DNA from: Polytrichum commune
Lineage: Eukaryota > Streptophyta > Polytrichopsida > Polytrichales > Polytrichaceae
Length of the DNA stretch: 64,000 bases
Assembly (NCBI GenBank): GCA_950295325.1
Contig: OX485806.1
Span: forward strand, 56,539,169 to 56,603,168
Direction of reading: 5' to 3'
Positions 46,046 through 57,595 of the stretch are shown one piece after another. Numbering within the stretch: position 1 is the first letter of the stretch; every line of letters begins with the position of its first letter. Both the position numbers and the translations under genes were made by a program. The notes below the pieces were generated by a model that worked only from the letters and a program-made list of their open reading frames with translations, ran no database searches and had not been told where the DNA came from.

Positions 46046-46440
46046 TGTGTTAGGGTGCCAGTCTGACCCTTAGCAGGTTTGGGTCGACCGACCCAAACCC
46101 CTTATCCCAGTGTGTTAGGGTGCCAGTCTGACCCTTAGCAGGTTTGGGTCGACTGACCCAAACCCCTACCTGGTGTGGGTAGATTTACCCTGTGAAGGTT
46201 TGGGTCGGTCGACCCAAACCCCTACCCCTGTGTGTTACGGCTGTAGGTTGACCATGAGAAGGTTTGGGTCGGTCGACCCAAACTTTTTCCCACACCGTGA
46301 TCGAATTCCGAATGGCCCTGAACCCATCATTGTGCAAGGTTTGAGTTGGTCGACCGAAACCCGACTCCATTCCATGGGCAAGCTGTGGATGACCCTCAAT
46401 CCATGGTGGCACAGGGTTTAGGTCGGTCGACCCAAACCCC
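46046..46440 (+). repeat. 63-bp tandem array with the palindrome, right part
   Basis: This continues the array of 33,610-33,922 in the same direction. Palindromes start at 46,077, 46,142, 46,198, 46,262, 46,339 and 46,416. The first two units keep the TGTGTTAGGG...CTGACCCTTAGCAG spacer; later units diverge in the spacer but keep the palindrome. This differential conservation suggests that the palindrome is the constrained part, or is the more recently spread part. Confidence 0.85.
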
Positions 46441-46637
46441 CTACCAAAATATTTTGTGGAACTTTTTTTGGTCTTGCGCACAGTATTGGGAGTTCACATT
46501 GTAGTTGTGTTTCAAATGTCTTTATCCTCGGTGTCCCTATTGATCATGATGTCTTGCATTTTCCGATATTTGATTCTTTTGGACCCTTACATTGTGTCCA
46601 AGTGTGTTGAGGTTTGATGTGCATGTGTGTAGGCGCA

Positions 46638-49600
46638 ATGGAGGGAGTTGGTGGAAGAGGGGATTCCTTCTCTGAAGACATGGGCAACACCCAATCTTCG
46701 TCTGGGGATGAGCTAGACATTGTCGGGGAGGATAGTTTTGATGACAGTGCAGATGAAGGTCATTTGGGGAGTCCTTCGCCATCTGCCCCTTTTTGCCCCA
46801 TTGTGGAATGTGCGGGGGCTTTCACGAGCTTTATGGGTGAATTTGGATGTGGTACTTGTTAATGACAATGGAGTTGCTGTGGCGGAGGGTATTTGTCGTA
46901 ACACACATCCACAAGATTGCATTGATGAAAACCCCCTTGGCACCGAGGACGTTGGAGTTGTTATATTGGAATCACTCGTACATTCCGAAGTGAATCCAAC
47001 TCATAGGTTCTCGTTGCGAAGGTGGCCGTTGAGGAATGTGACAATTGAGGGGGTTAGCTTGCATGACCATGAGCGACGACACATCCAAATCCAACAAGAG
47101 CTCCAAGCAAACATTCGGCCACGCAAAGGCCTACGGAAGTACGAAACATTGGCACGTCCTACTCCGTCTGCAAATGAGTGTAAACATCAAAGGTTGTTTT
47201 ATGAGGAGTCTATTAGAGAAGTTGCCACAAAGGATTGTTGTGTACATCGTTGTTGCCAATTGTTCCCAAGGGATAAATTGAAAGCCATCCGCGAGGAAAT
47301 GTGGCTTGGAAATTTCCGTCTAAGATCCACCAAAAAGCTTGATGTCCATAGGGTGATACATGTGAACGGAGCGGGTCGCAAGGACATCACCCTTGAGAGC
47401 ATGGACGTGTGTTGTACGGCATGATACACCATTCACGGTGTGGCAAAAGAGGAATTTTATGGACAAGCCGCGTATGCCAAGGAAGGCCGCCGTTCCCGTC
47501 ACCATGGGAACACGGGCTTAAACAAACCAAGGGAAACAACGAGACAAGCAACAGCCACTCTGGCAACCATCATTGTCCCCCTTGCCGATGCAATGCCACA
47601 CAAAATACGCACACTCGCAACCGGTGAAAAGGTTGTGGAGAAGGTTCTTCCTACAGGCACGAAATGGAAAGACATATTGTTGGACGAGAAGGCCGGGTTG
47701 GACCCAATTTCGTTGTCGAAACTGAGTGCAATCAAAAAATCAAACTTTAGCGAATACATCACAAAAAGACGAGGCGACAAATTTGCCCGTTGTTCCAAAT
47801 GTGAGAAGTTGAAACGCCTTCGAGATGCACACACGATGGGGACAGAGTCCTATGCCGCACATCAAATGAACTATTTCAAGCATGTGAACATGCAAGAGGC
47901 ACACCGTAATGATGTACCATCATGCTTTGTCCAACAAATAGATACACAAATAGAGCTTTGTCCATCTCTAGGCCTTTGGAGGTCCTTACAATCATCCATG
48001 ACAAAATGGACCATGCCAAAACAACCTCATCATGTTTTGCAAATCGAATCAAAGCCACGGACGGCCTTTTTAAGCTTCTTGTATAAGTTACATGTGATTT
48101 TGATAACAATTGCATTGCATTACCTAAACACAAATTTGTGCTTTTAGGTTTGTACTTGGGGCCATAGATGTACACCATGTGAATTTTTTTGTGTTATAGT
48201 TGAATATTAAACCATTGGGTTGGCTTTGCAGGAATGATTGCACATGGATATGGTGATGTCAAGTATGCTCATTATGCTCTTGATTTGTATCCGGCGGATT
48301 CAAACCACACGATAGGGTCATTTGCAAAGCTTTTACGTGATTTGGAGAAACCGCCGTCCTATTCATCAAGATTGTTATTTGAAAACTCGGGATCAACACC
48401 ACTATATGAAGCGGTTTTGGATGGAAGAGATGTATGCGTGCACTCATTGCTGGAGCCATCAAGTGAAGATGTGATTGCCAAGAATTTGCCCCCAACTCTG
48501 CGTGTCCAATTGGACAATTGTGCGAAGGACAATAAAAATATATATGTTTTTGCATATTGGTCGTTGTTGGTTGCGAAAGGCATTTTCAAGGAGGTTTTTG
48601 TGTCCTTTCTATTGGTAGGCCACACGCACGATGATATTGATGCATCTTTTGGGCGGTGGAGCATGAAGTTGCGCGAGGAGGATTTTCCAACAATCCCATT
48701 GTTGATGAAGTCGTACATGGATTTGGAGAACATTCCCGTCATCCCCATATGATCGAAGAGGTTCCAGACTTCAAGGCATTTATAGAACCGTATATTCGAA
48801 GCGGAGCTCACCGATTGATCGGGCATACGAAGGCACAATAATTTCGGTTCTACGTGCGTGACGATGGTGTCCCCGCCATGCAATACAAGTTGTTGTGCAT
48901 GTCACAAGACTGGAGCCCGCCGGAAGGTCTCCTTGTATGGCGTGTTGATGGGGAAGGAAGGACGATGTTGCCAGACGGAGAGCCTAAGCCTTGCAAACCA
49001 ATACCCATGAAGAATTTGGAGGATATTGGTAAAAGCATATCAGGCTTCATACAATATTGGGAGAGTTTGAGGGTAGCGGATGTTGGTGGATCGTGTTGGT
49101 TTCGTTACGGAAGTTGGATACAATATTGGACACGTGTACGTGGCGCTTTGGCAAACCTTCATCAAGATACACCCCTTACTTTAAGGCATGGATTTTGGCC
49201 ACAAACACGTGTCAATGTACAACCTTCGGAGGCTAGTCTTTTGGGAAATGGAGAGGTTCGAGAGGAGTTTGATGTGGACGACCATTACGTGGGGCCTGCT
49301 AGTAGTCGTCCGCCACCATCTTTCCGCATTGCAGTGGATTGTCATGAAGGTTATATGCTCATTTTGCGCCCTGGAGATGAGACATATGCAAAGCCAGTGT
49401 GGGTGGCAAGAGCTTTGTCCAAACCAAATTTTGTAACTTCCAGCCCTCATTTTCGACAAATACAAGTAGAGTACTACTGACCGACAGCACGGAATGAAGA
49501 TGTTGTTCGGCATTATACAGGCTGGGTTACAAACCAACACTTTCGGTGGAAGGTGGATTCTGAGCACGGTCCTTCTTGGGTAGATACAGATTCCATATTC

Positions 49601-49717
49601 ATAGCATGGAAACCACGGAAAAATCATAGTGGATCGGTGTCCATCCCTCAAAAGTACATAACTTTTGCAAAAGACAACCTTGCTCGGATCGCAGAAGAAG
49701 CAACCCACGTTGAATGA
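46638..49717 (+). pseudogene. Gene C: DUF7869-type, DDE-like transposase candidate of the giant element
   Basis: The start is an ATG five bases after an AG acceptor, so an upstream leader exon is likely. The acidic serine-rich N-terminus is followed by a long region with cysteine pairs (FARCSKCEKLKRLRDAH). The core has LTIIHDKMDHAKT, then LRVQLDNCAKDNKNIYVFAY, then VSFLLVGHTHDDIDASFGRW, conserved acidic blocks of the DUF7869 family (RNase H-like fold). The C-terminus is PMKNLEDIGKSISG and further tryptophan-rich sequence. It is broken by TGA (47,422), TAA (48,839), TGA (49,478) and at least three frameshifts (about 46,830, 47,940 and 48,750). An intron of about 150 nt near 48,081-48,231 is probable. 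Its position between the palindrome array and the right end suggests it mobilised the element; this is inference. Confidence 0.7.
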
Positions 49718-50219
49718 GAAGTTGGTAGGATTGTGTTAGCATGATTATAGTGTAATATGTAATTCGACGAATATATATTACTCATATGTGTGCTCCTCAA
49801 ACTTGGGGCAAAGTTTGGGTAGAACTTGCGAATGCTATATTGTTTGTGGTTGGATGAATATCCATTTACTATATTTCAATACAAATGTGAAGTTCATTTT
49901 TTTATTAAATTTGGGACTAAATTGTCCATTGAAGAAATATGCATTTATTGCATGCACTTTGTATGTTGCAATGTCTATATTTTATTGACCATGCTAATAA
50001 TAGAAATCATTTTATATGTATTTTGGGTGAAACTAGTTTGGAGTGCTCTACCCAAAGTGTTTTTGTTGATGAAGTTGGTGTAGAGTGCTCTACCATATGT
50101 GCTTTTGTCCACACATCATAGATTTGGGATATTAGAATATATAATATATTTGAGATTGTTCTCAATATAGTTTCGGAACACGGAATGTTGTTTGATCCAT
50201 ATATTAATTTGAGACTAGA

Positions 50220-50248
50220 GAAAGTCTCAATTTAACGAATATAGTGTT
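50220..50248 (-). repeat. Right terminal inverted repeat of the giant element
   Basis: On the minus strand it reads AACACTATATTCGTTAAATT then GAGACTTTC, matching 21,646-21,674. The next four plus-strand bases are TTCT, the same as those before the left end. About 190 bp inward is the decayed palindrome motif at 50,036-50,056. Confidence 0.7.
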
Positions 50249-50252
50249 TTCT

Positions 50253-51987
50253 CCAATCAACCACATCATTTAGTTTGTAATACCTATTTACCACCACAAC
50301 AAGGTTAATTAATCAAATGATTGATAAAACCTTTACAAGGCATGTAAGAGAGCTCAAGAAAATAAAAATGATGATTTTTGTGTATTTAACCTACAACTGG
50401 ATGGTTTAAAATCATAGCAAACACAATATTATATTTTTAGTTGTAAAAAATTGTAATATATAAAGTTTGAAATTCTGAAGAGTAGTGTGTCATATGCATT
50501 CATGATTGTATTACTCTTGTATGAAAACAAATTTAACAATTATATATTGCACACAATTCCTTGTATGTTGCTTATCATTTCTCATAAAATTAAGAGTTGT
50601 AATGGCTAATGGCATTTCCTACACTCATGTGTGTGGGCCAGCGAATGCTTGAAATTAAACTCCATTACATCAAGTGGCCATCACTAGCCAAAGTGAGCTA
50701 AAATGGCCCATCTTGGTGGAAACCATCCCCTAGCCCCCCACACCATTAAATGTGGATATGCTATAACCCACTTCATGGCTACCTTCCATTCATAAGCATC
50801 TATATTTTGTTATGACTAACCTAATTGGGATTCCTTACTAACAAAAATGAGTCCCAATTAAGGTAGTCACAACAAAACTTAGATGCCATTTTGTTACTTG
50901 GGACTCCCAAACATAAAGCTAGAGGAGTCCTAGCCTTATGTTTGGTATAAACATTGCTTTAGTTGGATAATTGTAGGGGCATATGATATAAAATTTTAAA
51001 ATTGGAGTGATCCTAATGATGGAGTGAATTGAAAGTTTGATTATTTATGTAAATTCCACAAACATTTATGATTTCCTAACTATGTGATTCTACACAAACT
51101 TACATTATTTATAATAATAATAATAACCTCCACACGAGCAACTTATATGTTCAACAATATACATAAAACAAAGAAGATAAAATGAGGTGCAAATCACATC
51201 ATTTATAAATACAAGTATGACAACACAACCCCAATGCAATGCCTCATGAATGTAATCAAATGTCAAACATGCATGATGTAGTTTTAAAGTCCTAAAGTTT
51301 TTATAAACACAAATTAAAACATCACACAATCAAGCTAAAATATTTAGAATGATTACAATTGCTTCCATAAAGTTAAATTGGGGCACCCAAGTTATGTGTC
51401 GTCCTCTGGCATTCTAAACTGGCAACATTCCTAGAGAGTTTGCTAAAAATAATATCCCTTCCGAACCCATTAATGTGAAAAAATACCATGTTCAAGACAT
51501 AGTAACACATACAAAGTTTACATCTAAAGTACATTTGAATTTCAACAAAAAATCTATTTATTTCCAATGAATATGTCATTGAAAAAAAATGAAGTGTTTT
51601 TTGTTCTTCCATGCACTTCATTAGAAAACATACAAACCTTATGTTGTTGCATTTGTTGAATGCTAAATTACATAGAATTATGTTATTGGCATTTCATTTA
51701 TAGTATATCAACTTCAATAACAAGGATTATCTTTAACATGAATAAATTGCACCCTATGTTTTTAACTTGCGATATGTGCTCATTCCCTTCCAAACAAACC
51801 CCCCAAGACTTCACTACGTGCAATTATCCATATACTAATAGAAGAAGAGGGATACAATGACACATTTGTAGTCAATTTGGACACATAATAGAAGTTAGCA
51901 CATATACTATATATGAATTACATGTAGGCGTCACTATGGATATCACTTTCCCGTGCCACTAATTATCTTCTCCACTGACTTAAGGGC
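50253..51987. other. AT-rich spacer, nothing recognised
   Basis: No coding motif or transposon end is visible between the giant element and the MULE at 51,997. Frames are short and AT-biased. Confidence 0.4.
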
Positions 51988-51996
51988 CTAGCCGCA

Positions 51997-52245
51997 CCTC
52001 GGCACTAGGCACTCCTCGATTGCCGATCGAGGTCTGCCTGGTACCCAAAACCAAACCTTGCCCGGCCAGCTGGGTTGGAGAAACATTTGCTCAACTCATC
52101 CGACCCTACCTGGCCCGGCCACCTCAGTTGCTCAGCCTCACCAAACCTTGCCCGGCCACCTCAGCATCCGACCAGCTCATCTGACCTTGCAACTGAGCTG
52201 GGTTTACAAAGAGCTCCACAAACTCTTAGCAAAGTGTGTGGCAGT
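51997..52245 (+). repeat. Left terminal inverted repeat of the second MULE
   Basis: GC-rich, with repeats of CTTGCCCGGCCACCTCAG. Its reverse complement lies at 58,374-58,621. Proline-rich open frames on both copies are by-products of this sequence. Confidence 0.9.
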
Positions 52246-52819
52246 GATTGGAAAAGTCATAAAACCATTGAGATCCTAGTGCTTGCAAGTCCAACTGGTT
52301 GCATGTTGACATCCTCCAGTTTTCCTTTATTAAATTGGTTTATATTCTATAAATTCCTCTAAAATGGCCGGTATTTTTCCTTGCAGTCTTGAACTTCGAC
52401 CGGTTATTTCCCAAACTCAACCGGCTCATTTGTAACTAACTGCCGGTTCTCCCCAATCATAGGTGTATGGCAAAGAATGAACACCACAAAGTGTTCACCG
52501 TCCATTAGGCTTTGATGTTTCATGCCACATTAATTTTCATATGTTATTATGGTCCAACGTTGTTTATTTTAAATTTAATTTGAATCCTTTGGATTTATCA
52601 ATAATTTGATGGAAAATGAATAATTGTGATATTTTAGAATTATAAAAAATTCTCTTGATTCTTGTGCTAATTGACTACCATTTGTACTCCATGAATCCTA
52701 AACCCCTAAACTCTAAATTTTTTTATTTCTTTTTCACTTGAGTAATAGAATAGTGAGTGTGTTTTTTTGTGTGTATTTCTTTTGAAAAATAGTTTTGAAG
52801 CATAGAGGAAAATAGTGAA

Positions 52820-55080
52820 TTCTTGGGTGATGATTGCATTTATCCTTCCGATTTTGAAGAAGAGTTATTTGATGTAGTAAGTGTAGATGAACTACTTCAA
52901 GCACCACAAGAAAGCAATGATTTTACTTCATGTAGCACCGTCCGAGAGACCTACTTTCACATCTCCGACTCTGAAGCAGAGATTGAAGATGATGAAGAGC
53001 AAAGAGGAGAGTGTGAAGAAGGAGGGAGAGATATAGGCTTCACTTCTTTGATTGGGAACACTCCTAATTTTGTAGATGAGCCTACATTATTTTTTTTTGC
53101 GGATATACCCATTGAATTTTTTCCAAAATTTGTTCATTTTACAAATGCTAGTAGAGATCTCATGATCAAATGTTTACAAGGTGGGTTTGTTCCAACATTT
53201 AATGAAATTCGTGAAAGTCATGCAAGTGTTAGACCACTTTCTCACACTCATGGACGTTCCATTGATTCAAACTATAGTCATCATATTATTGAACGATGGC
53301 AAAAAAATCCAAGAGAGTGTGAAAGTCATAAACATTGGTGATAGACTTGCTCTATCACCATTGAAAGATTCCAAAGAGAGAGAAATTTCTTCCATTGAGA
53401 ATTGGAGCTTGATAGTACAATCTTCTCATGTAGATATTTGTAACAAACATTTGACGTTTCGCACAATCTTATCCAAAATTCGAAAGAGTTGGAGTATGGA
53501 TACTAGAACAGGAGGTATTTATTCAATCTATGTTGAAAAATATCTTCAATCTTATGAAACTTATTTGAATGCTCAACTATGGGATAAGGGACACAATGTC
53601 CCAATTGAAAAATTAAATGTGACATTAGACAAATTGTATGAGAGTCACCTTGTACTACGACGATGGGTTCGTACTTATAAAAGTAAAATTCATGTTGTTA
53701 AATACTACCGTTGTCATAGAGGTGGGAAAACAAGGATATCAACTAAACCTAAGGTGAATAGGTGCACGAGTAGTATCACCCAGGAAAGAAGACAAATGAT
53801 GTTTAGCTTATGTAATTGTTCATTTCAAATTAGAACAATAGAACCTCTAAACAAAGGGAAACAAATCCAGGGTTCAAGCGTCGGAATGGCTATTATATCG
53901 TTACATACAAAGTATAGTGGACACCAACCCGGTACGGATACTGATAAACTATTTCTACCGGTGCATCCAATAGTTATGTCCTTAGTTATGGAGAATTTGA
54001 AGCGGATGGTGTCCACATCCACGGTCGCATTAACATCCAAAAACGAAGAAAGAAAATCATGAGTATGATTGGAGGATTGAAACGAGTCATTTTTTTATTC
54101 TACTTTATTGCAAAGGAGGTGGAGCAAATGATATATTCAATGAAGTTGAACGGTATGTTGCATTATCTATTTTTTTATATTTTGTGAATTCTTTCATGTT
54201 ATGGTTTTCATTATTATTCAAATATTGATTTGGTTTTATTAGATTCTTTAAGAATTGATGATTGGAATTCCGCTTAAGTGGAAGTGATGAGGCTACAAGA
54301 ACAAGACAAACTCATTTTTCACCAACCATATGCATCAAAGCACCCGGAAAAAAACGAAACCACCGTTTGTTGTAGTTATTCAAGATGAATTCATGAGAGT
54401 TGTGGAAAAAAAATATTCTAAGGGTAATGCATGGGCATTAGAGTCTATTTTCAAAACAAATCAATGGGACTTACCTCTATATGCGGCTATTGTTCCTAAT
54501 CAAGATGAAAAAGAAATACCGGTATTTTATATATTGTGTATGATAGACAAACATGAAGGACATGAAGATATTACCATAGAGTTGGCATTATCCGCGGTGT
54601 TTGTTTCTATCGGAGAGGTGAGACCTTCTGCAATAATCATTGACAAATATAAAACGTCTTTGAACTCCATAAACAAGGTCATGTCCAATGATATTCTTTA
54701 TTGGAGCTTTGTGAATGCCATAAAAGTTTAAATTACCGGGAGAATTCTCTTTTGTCATTTTTATGTGATGAAGGCTTAGAGTGAGAAATTGCTTACTCGC
54801 GTTCCGAACCAGATAAAGAGAAGTTATGACATTTATTGTATTTTTTTATACATTGCTCGAATGAGTCTCATTTTGAAGTTCATTTACAAAAGTTGTATAA
54901 TGATTTTTAACATATTCCAACCGTAAATATTTATCTTCGATTGGGGTGGAATAATCCGGATGTTCCGTGGAGAGCTTTATGACCAAAATTTGAAAGATTG
55001 TTTTTTTATGGCGGTATGGAAACTACCAATCATGTTGAACGCCATTGAGAGTGGATTAAATACACTTCGTATGAGCCCCA
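52820..55080 (+). pseudogene. MULE transposase fragments, N-terminus to catalytic core
   Basis: Acidic N-terminus (CIYPSDFEEELFDVVSVDEL), then a frameshift in an A-run near 53,300, then a zinc-knuckle-like region with VVKYYRCHRGGKTR and HQPGTDTDKLFLPVHPIVMS. After a damaged stretch the core follows: PFVVVIQDEFMRVVEKKYSK, FKTNQWDLPLYAAIVPNQ (TxxTNxxxxPL-like first acidic block), SAIIIDKYKTSLNSINKV (second D) and FFYGGMETTNHVERHxEWIK with the third acidic residue. Stops in place of tryptophan (for example TGA in VERHxEW near 55,047) point to G-to-A decay. Its family resembles plant MULE transposases with FAR1-like features. Not functional. Confidence 0.75.
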
Positions 55081-55454
55081 AATGAGTGCTCATATTTGTT
55101 TTATGTTTAGAATTTATTTAGAATTGCATTTGGAGTGTTATTAAAACAATCAAAAGTATAAAAAGAGTGAATCTTGGTGTGGTTTATGTCTTAGGCCTTA
55201 AGCCTATTTTGTGTGGTTAATTAGAAGCTTAGTCGCATTAGGGAGTGTTTTGATTAAGTGTGTAGTGTTTGATGACGCAAGGGGAAGGGCCTTGGAATTA
55301 AATGTTTGATTTAAAACATGTTCTTGTTGGTTTAGGGGATGAGGGTTTAGTGGATAGGATAAGGTCCTACTAAGTAGGAGAAGATTAAGGGGTTTGTGGT
55401 CTTGGGTGCCCTCTCCTGATGTGGATTTGGCTGCCTAAACTGGGTTGGTTCGTC

Positions 55455-56208
55455 TGTCGCGCACCTCTCCATGAGGAGTGCCCGCAATACCATGGGCACA
55501 AGGGGGACCCCGGAGTGACACCCGGGACTTGTGGCGCCATTGGTGAGAGGGCCCAAGTACTCTTAGTGTGGGTGAGGGCCCCGGGCGTTGAGAACGCCTC
55601 TCACCCACGGGGACTAAGAGTCATGAGGGTAAGGCCGTAAGTTTTGAGGAGCTTATGGCGGTGGAATTCTAGAATGCTAAGGAACACCTCAATCGGAGGT
55701 GCTAGCTAGGAGATATGGCCATTTGAGTGGGGCGCTGTCCCGGGACAGCACCCTGGGACAGCAGTGACCTGGGAGTGGTGCCCGGGACTGCCAAGGTTTG
55801 AAGAGCCATAACTTCATCAATACTTGCCCGAATGAGGAAAGAAAGGGGTCCATTGGCATCTACGCAAAGAGTAGGTGACGATAGAGTGGTCGCTCAATAG
55901 CATCTGACATCATATGTAGAAGTTATTGTGGTCTGAAGCTGCTGGGGGGGTTCTAGTCCCAGCGGCTAAGGAAAATGTCCACTTGGCCCCAACCCTTGTA
56001 GAGAGACAAAAGGATACTTGATGGTGGGGTAGGGGCCCCGCCCAAAGTCCTAGAGGCTTATATGGGTGAGGCGGCTTAGCCGACCGACCCCCCCGGAGCA
56101 TACTTGGCAATGTGCTCCGGGTAGTTGCTCCAGGTTAGCGCTCGTGGCACTTGCTAGGTTGGAAAGGCGGTCAAGCTAGGTGAAGGAAAACTAGCAAGGG
56201 TTGCGACA
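55455..56208 (+). repeat. Fifth LTR copy, internally deleted, inside the second MULE
   Basis: It begins TGTCGCGCACC and ends AAGGGTTGCGACA like the solo LTR at 18,734 but is only 754 bp; most of the segment around the CAACACTACAACAACC-like part is missing. Flanking 5-mers (TCGTC and CCTCC) do not match, so the site has changed since insertion or the copy arose by recombination. Confidence 0.7.
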
Positions 56209-56360
56209 CCTCCCCTACCCCCTCCGACCCTTCCCCCCCCCCCCCCCCCCGTCCGACCCCATGTTGCCCCGCATTCCCACACGTCTGCCCGCGCTCCCCA
56301 CCGGTTCCCCCCGTCCGACCCTCCCGTCCGACCCTCTCCCCCGTCCGACCTACACCCTCC
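56209..56360 (+). repeat. C-rich tandem repeat
   Basis: Repeats of CCGTCCGACCC and a run of about 16 C near 56,236 directly follow the LTR. The sequence is low in complexity and has no coding support. Confidence 0.7.
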
Positions 56361-57189
56361 TTAGTAATATTTTATTACTTTGATTTTAACAAAATGGTAA
56401 ACACAATGGCAAAATGGTTTACATGCCAAGGGAAATATGCACATCCACGTCGGCATTTTTTGCCATATAAGACGCCACCTTGGCAAGAAGGTAAGTATTT
56501 TACCCACCCTACTAGGTTGACCCTAGTTTGACCCTACGAGGAGCCTATTGTGTCGTGACGGAGGGGTCCGACCCGACACGACCCCGTCATGACGTCGCGA
56601 TAGACAACCCTGGATATGACATAATATTTATTTAGTTAGTTAGCTCATTAGCAAGTTAGGTGAAGACCGGCATTAGAAGGTGGCATTAAGTGGTGGACTT
56701 GTGGTTGTATTGTGTGGAATTGTAAGGGAGTGCGCCAATAGTATCATACTAGAGAAGAGTGTTTCTTAACACTTGTAATCTTGTTGTGGAATAAATTGGG
56801 GTACCCACCAATGATGTGAGATGCAATGGAAGTTAATGGCATTGGAATGATTTAGCTAGGCTAGCATTAATGTGATCCCCATGCCCTCACCCGGACTAGG
56901 ACGCTCAAGGGTGGGTGGTTTGGCCTCACACTTTGTTATAAGGCAAAATAAATCGTTCACTCTGAAATCTAATTATTGCAATCATTGGAAGCGCGACAGA
57001 CGGTACGCGTGTTGGGGGCCTACCTTATTGGATCACTTTCAACAAGTTGAACTCATAAGTGAATTTAGTCTAACTTGTTTACATTTTTGTCATGGTTAAT
57101 ATGTTATGGTCTAGTATGACATCTTATTATATAATGTGATATTTATAAATTTTAAAACTATGTTTTTGTTTTGTTTTGTTTTGTTTTGT

Positions 57190-57595
57190 TTTAGGTGATT
57201 GAAGAAGATATTCAAGAAGAGCTAATGATTGACATCATCAACGCCAGTTGAAAGGAGGAGAGAGAATATTCAAAGCATTCGAATTGGACCCGAAAAATAC
57301 TTCGGAGGTGATAAGTGAAGAACAATTGTTATTCCATGTCACAATTGAAAGTTGTCATACTACAAAGTACAATGTTTCTCTACAAGCGTACTTTTATGAT
57401 TGTGCGGCGCGCGTATCAAGTTACAAGCATATCTTGGGAGTTCAAATGATTGTGAATATGTATTTATTTCCACGTACACACAAAGATGATGGATTCAAAA
57501 TATTTTTGCCTATAGAAGGTATGTGCGTTGCAACGACAAACTTGGATGTGATGAATGAGGAGAATATGGAAGATGCATTACCAATAGAATAAAAA
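57190..57595 (+). pseudogene. C-terminal part of the second MULE transposase
   Basis: After a (GTTTT)n tract and an AG acceptor the frame reads VIEEDIQEELMIDIINAS, then shifts to a frame with FHVTIESCHTTKYNVSLQAY, FYDCAARVSSYKHILGVQMI and NMYL. The C..SxxYKHILGVQ pattern resembles a SWIM-type zinc finger with one metal ligand changed. It fits the end of the transposase that begins at 52.8 kb, separated by decay and the LTR insertion. Confidence 0.5.

Larger units (their letters stand above)
21646..50248. mobile_element. 28.6-kb terminal-inverted-repeat element carrying two divergent genes and a nested MULE
   Basis: The left end AACACTATATTCGTTAAATT (followed by GAGA) is mirrored at the right end, 50,220-50,248, giving at least 24 matching bases. 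Both ends are flanked by TTCT (21,642-21,645 and 50,249-50,252), a likely 4-bp target duplication. Near both ends, in opposite orientation, lies the motif TAGRGCACTCCAAAC, a decayed form of the 22-bp palindrome that fills the interior. Inside are gene A (minus), a 3-kb spacer with two possible promoters, gene C (plus) and a 12.1-kb MULE inserted later. Without the MULE the element would be about 16.5 kb. Inference: an autonomous DNA transposon, now dead, of a family that I cannot match to a named superfamily. The 10.9-kb fragment is a second, truncated member. Confidence 0.65.

Noticed and set aside
21648-50246. Classical CACTA element based on the CACTA at the giant element's ends
   Set aside because: The 3-bp flanks outside CACTA do not match (TAA versus TTT), no TNP2-type domain is inside, and the 4-bp TTCT flanks fit a terminus that starts two bases further out.
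52058-52362. Proline/leucine-rich open frames, mirrored at 58,364-58,808
   Set aside because: They lie in the terminal inverted repeats of the second MULE and reflect the GC-rich repeat phrase.
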